This document shows positions 22,741 to 25,000 of a stretch of 25,000 nt of DNA, piece after piece. How positions within the stretch are numbered: position 1 is the first letter of the stretch; each line of letters opens with the position of its first letter. The notes under the pieces were generated by a model, which ran no database searches, was not told where the DNA came from, and was given only the letters and a program-made list of their open reading frames with translations. The DNA comes from UBA3478 sp964217345 (GTDB taxonomy: Bacteria; Bacteroidota; Bacteroidia; Flavobacteriales; Flavobacteriaceae). Both the position numbers and the translations under genes were made by a program. Location of the stretch: contig CAXPJI010000049.1 in NCBI GenBank assembly GCA_964217345.1, positions 1 through 25,000 of the forward strand, read 5' to 3'.

Positions 22741-24177
22741 TTACATTTGTGTAATTTTCTGATCCATCCAATTGATTCTTCGGTTCAAGTAGTCTTTAAG
22801 CGCAGAAATCTCGGCATCGTAATCTACTTCGATACCCGTCCATCGTTCAAAATTGCGCTCAATTGCTCCCGAATCTTTGAGTGTTTTCACATCAGCGTCG
22901 ATTCTTGATTCAATAGTAGAAATCTGGAGTGCTCCCGAACGAAGGGTTTGCCAACGACTCTTTAAAAGATTTTTAAAGGCTTCGTCTTCTAAAAGAATAT
23001 CCCACCAGAAGGGAACCATCCAGGCGTCCTCTCCGATATAATCATTGAAGTTGGCAATCCAATCTGATTCAGGAACTCGGTTCCACTTGCGATGGTATCC
23101 GATATTTAAATCCCATACCGGCCCCAAATGAATCGGTCCGTTGCGATCTTTATATAAGAAGGTGCTTAGGCGATAAGCATCCTCGTTCATGGTTAACTCA
23201 TTGAGTATAAAGTAATCTACAAAACTTTGTAAGTCGATAAAATTCGTGTATGATCCATCTCTAGCTAGAAGGGCGCGCTCAAACTGTCCAATCTCATTTT
23301 GTAAATAGCTCTTCTGTTCAGGGGTGATTAATTTATAGTCTGGATACTCGTAGACAAAATAGATCTCTAAATACTGATTGGCGTGATAGGGCTCTCCAAA
23401 GGGCGCCTCCTGAAGTTCTTCTCCTAAAATACTGAAATCTGATCTGAAACTAACTGCCTCGGTATACCTTGCATCGTCGGCCCAGTTGTTATCGAAATAA
23501 GATAACGGCTGACCTGTACCTACTTCACTGCCTGAGGTTTTGTCTATTTTAAAAATATATCCGCCCGTAAGAGCATCTCCAGTATTATCGGCTTCAGTTA
23601 TCGATTGAATATTAATTCGATTTTCGTCACGCTTCAACTTTTCCATCAGTAGGTATATCCCTAAATACTCCCCGTTAATTTCAAGCTCTACAAATCGAGA
23701 TCGAGCGGCATAATTTCCCATTGACCTAAATAACTCATAACCCAGACGGTGAAACAAAAAGGTAGTATCAAACAGTGTATTTGGAGCTCGAAAAACCTGA
23801 CCCATTAAGATCCAATCTTCTTCTGCGGGCATACCTAATAGTTCGACTGAAAGATCATTACCGGTCTCGTCCCAGGTTTCTACCCCAAAAGACTTTTTAT
23901 CAGACAGACGATATGAAGTAGATCCTCGGTACTCAATTCCCATAAACTGCGTATGAGTAAGTTCGTTTCGTTCAAAGATCCTCATCTCTCCACCTACCTT
24001 AGGCTCATTGAGAATCGGCGCGTCAGTAAGCACCTGAACATAAGGCAACAAGTCACTAGAACGATTTAAGGCTCCTTCGGGAGCGTCGCTAGAGCCCAAC
24101 TTTAATTCACTTGCGCAAGAAAGCAAGCTTAATGAGAGGATCAGGATGAGAAAATTTATAGGCTTCAAGGTCATCAT
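22741..24177 (-). CDS. CotH kinase-family lipoprotein
   Basis: 479 aa from ATG at 24177 (a second ATG at 24174 is equally possible); the in-frame GTG at 24222 lies upstream of a -7 box and would spoil the signal peptide. The signal MMTLKPINFLILILSLSLLSC has a clear lipobox, with Cys at 21. CotH features follow: GIEYRGSTSY (about 80), LLGMPAEEDWILMG, YAARSRFVELEINGEYLGIYLLMEKLKRDENRINI (middle), GDALTGGYIFKIDK, and GPVWDLNIGY (metal/catalytic region) later. CotH proteins are atypical secreted kinases with roles in spore coats and surface proteins. The Asp in VWDLN corresponds to a conserved family Asp. It is divergent from the DUF4956 gene, a pairing known in other bacteria. Its target is unknown. 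Confidence 0.9.
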   Translation of the reverse strand: MMTLKPINFLILILSLSLLSCASELKLGSSDAPEGALNRSSDLLPYVQVLTDAPILNEPKVGGEMRIFERNELTHTQFMGIEYRGSTSYRLSDKKSFGVETWDETGNDLSVELLGMPAEEDWILMGQVFRAPNTLFDTTFLFHRLGYELFRSMGNYAARSRFVELEINGEYLGIYLLMEKLKRDENRINIQSITEADNTGDALTGGYIFKIDKTSGSEVGTGQPLSYFDNNWADDARYTEAVSFRSDFSILGEELQEAPFGEPYHANQYLEIYFVYEYPDYKLITPEQKSYLQNEIGQFERALLARDGSYTNFIDLQSFVDYFILNELTMNEDAYRLSTFLYKDRNGPIHLGPVWDLNIGYHRKWNRVPESDWIANFNDYIGEDAWMVPFWWDILLEDEAFKNLLKSRWQTLRSGALQISTIESRIDADVKTLKDSGAIERNFERWTGIEVDYDAEISALKDYLNRRINWMDQKITQM

Positions 24178-24200
24178 AGATGAATGATATAATTTAATAC

Positions 24201-24208
24201 TAACTTTA
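24201..24208 (+). promoter_or_regulatory. Candidate -7 element of the DUF4956 gene
   Basis: TAACTTTA matches TAnnTTTG at 7 of 8 positions, 14 bp before the DUF4956 ATG. It lies two bases from the opposing box of the CotH gene. No good -33 element is seen. Confidence 0.35.
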
Positions 24209-24210
24209 GA

Positions 24211-24218
24211 CAAATCTA
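24211..24218 (-). promoter_or_regulatory. -7 promoter element of the CotH-family gene
   Basis: Read on the minus strand, TAGATTTG is a perfect TAnnTTTG match, 33 bp upstream of the ATG at 24177. It overlaps the region needed by the plus-strand promoter of the DUF4956 gene. No -33 TTTG is seen at the expected place. Confidence 0.5.
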
Positions 24219-24222
24219 ACAC

Positions 24223-24819
24223 ATGAATTTTCTACGACTGCTAGAATCTGGAGATATGGGCTTAAGATTCTTGATTACTCTTTTATTTGTAAGTCTTCTT
24301 ATTGCATTAGGGAGTTTCAAAAAAGAAAATCCCAAGCGAAACACCTATACTTATTTTGTGATCAGCACGGTCGTTTTTTTCTTGTGTTTCACACTAAACA
24401 CCATTGATCTTAATCTAGGGATGGCCCTTGGTCTTTTTGCCATTTTTGGCATCATTCGTTACCGCACAGAGACGATCAAGGCCCAAGAAATGACCTATCT
24501 ATTTGCTTTTATTGGGCTGGCCGTGATTAATTCACTCGCACCCTTTGATCCAGTAAGCGAACTACTTCCCCTGAACATATTAGTCACCTCAAGTATTGCG
24601 GCAGCGCAGAAAGTTCTTCTAGATCGCGACATCGAAGTCGCTCAGAAAGAAAAGCTTTCAAAGACAGTAGTTGTTTTGCCTTTAACTAGAGAAGATGTTT
24701 TTGAACAAGTATTACTTAAAGAACGTTTAGAGCGTCAAATTCAGAAGAAAATCAAACGAATAGATCTTAGCCGAATTGACGAAGAGCTCAATCAAATTAC
24801 CTACACCATATACCATTAA
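24223..24819 (+). CDS. DUF4956 membrane protein
   Basis: 198 aa. It has about four membrane helices (about 15-31, 42-60, 64-78, 89-107), with the family core GLFAIFGIIRYRTETIKAQEMTYLF (70-94) between the third and fourth, and a charged cytoplasmic C-terminus (LKERLERQIQKKIKRIDLSRID). DUF4956 proteins have no proven function, but in many bacteria their genes neighbour CotH kinases and VTC-type polyphosphate polymerases, so a role in cell-envelope modification is suspected. Here it faces away from the CotH gene across 45 bp, and the next gene begins 3 bp after its stop. A VTC gene is not visible in this window. Confidence 0.9.
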   Translation: MNFLRLLESGDMGLRFLITLLFVSLLIALGSFKKENPKRNTYTYFVISTVVFFLCFTLNTIDLNLGMALGLFAIFGIIRYRTETIKAQEMTYLFAFIGLAVINSLAPFDPVSELLPLNILVTSSIAAAQKVLLDRDIEVAQKEKLSKTVVVLPLTREDVFEQVLLKERLERQIQKKIKRIDLSRIDEELNQITYTIYH

Positions 24820-24822
24820 TCA

Positions 24823-25000
24823 ATGCTTAGAAAAATTGTATTACCTCTAATTCTATTCAGTTCTTTTCATCTTAGTGCTCAAAGCTCAAATCGACAATGG
24901 CTTTCACTCTCTTACGAGGCTTTTGAATCAAAACAGAGTAGTCTTGCTTTCAGTCAACGTCTTCGCTGGCAGGATCAAGAATTTCATCAATGGATCAGTG
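24823..25000 (+). CDS. Secreted protein, 5' part only (possible DUF2490-like)
   Basis: Only 59 codons are visible; the frame is open to the window end. The signal peptide MLRKIVLPLILFSSFHLSAQ ends with the SAQ cut site common in Bacteroidota. The following SNRQWLSLSYEAF and FSQRLRWQD could be the first strands of a beta-rich outer-membrane protein such as a DUF2490 member, but the fragment is too short to assign. It starts 3 bp after the DUF4956 stop, so the two are co-transcribed. Confidence 0.7.
   Translation, partial: MLRKIVLPLILFSSFHLSAQSSNRQWLSLSYEAFESKQSSLAFSQRLRWQDQEFHQWIS

Noticed and set aside
24178..24222. Upstream GTG start for the CotH-family gene
   Set aside because: It would put 15 residues before an otherwise standard lipoprotein signal, and it lies upstream of the gene's own -7 box.

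Overview
The window looks like a Bacteroidota chromosome fragment, most probably order Flavobacteriales. The evidence is a SusC/SusD pair, the gldK-gldL-gldM-gldN core of the type IX secretion (T9SS)/gliding machinery, promoter boxes of the Bacteroidota type (TAnnTTTG), no clear Shine-Dalgarno sequences ahead of the start codons, and families such as DUF6580, DUF983 and the CPXCG protein that are common in that phylum. Genus cannot be told from the sequence. The first 13 bases are an untrimmed Illumina adapter, so position 1 is a contig edge.

Layout (almost everything is on the minus strand, so transcription runs right to left). 14-4824: susC then susD, an outer-membrane TonB-dependent importer and its surface lipoprotein, after an AT-rich 265-bp leader region full of short repeats. 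4778-6963: a DUF6580 membrane protein and a SulP anion transporter, bracketed by two intrinsic terminators. 6984-9304: katG, a catalase-peroxidase, with a 19-bp PerR/Fur-like palindrome upstream. 9305-10735: a small unknown protein coupled (TAAATG) to an FAD-dependent amine-oxidase-like enzyme. 10807-12935: an ABC-F ATPase followed by a 60-aa cysteine-rich CPXCG protein. 13026-13424 (+): a DUF983 zinc-ribbon membrane protein, divergent from ABC-F and overlapping tail-to-tail with the next gene. 13378-22661: a tight seven-gene run, topA, a degenerate ureohydrolase-like gene, gldK, gldL, gldM, gldN and an FAD oxidoreductase, with gaps of only 2 to 36 bp. 22741-25000: a CotH-kinase-like lipoprotein, divergent from a DUF4956 membrane protein and a secreted protein cut by the window end.

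How the genes work together: GldL and GldM form the proton-driven inner-membrane motor. GldK and GldN form the periplasmic, outer-membrane-associated part of the T9SS. The ureohydrolase-like protein and the FAD oxidoreductase travel with them but have no established role in secretion. SusC/SusD import an unidentified oligomer, KatG removes peroxide, and the SulP pump moves an inorganic anion such as bicarbonate or sulfate.

Most interesting points: the ureohydrolase homologue in the secretion locus has lost half of its metal ligands; GldK has no lipobox although its family consists of lipoproteins; the katG palindrome; a probably leaderless ABC-F transcript; and the divergent CotH/DUF4956/secreted-protein group with interlocked promoters. 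No RNA genes, CRISPR arrays, insertion sequences or phage genes were seen, and no gap exceeds 300 bases.
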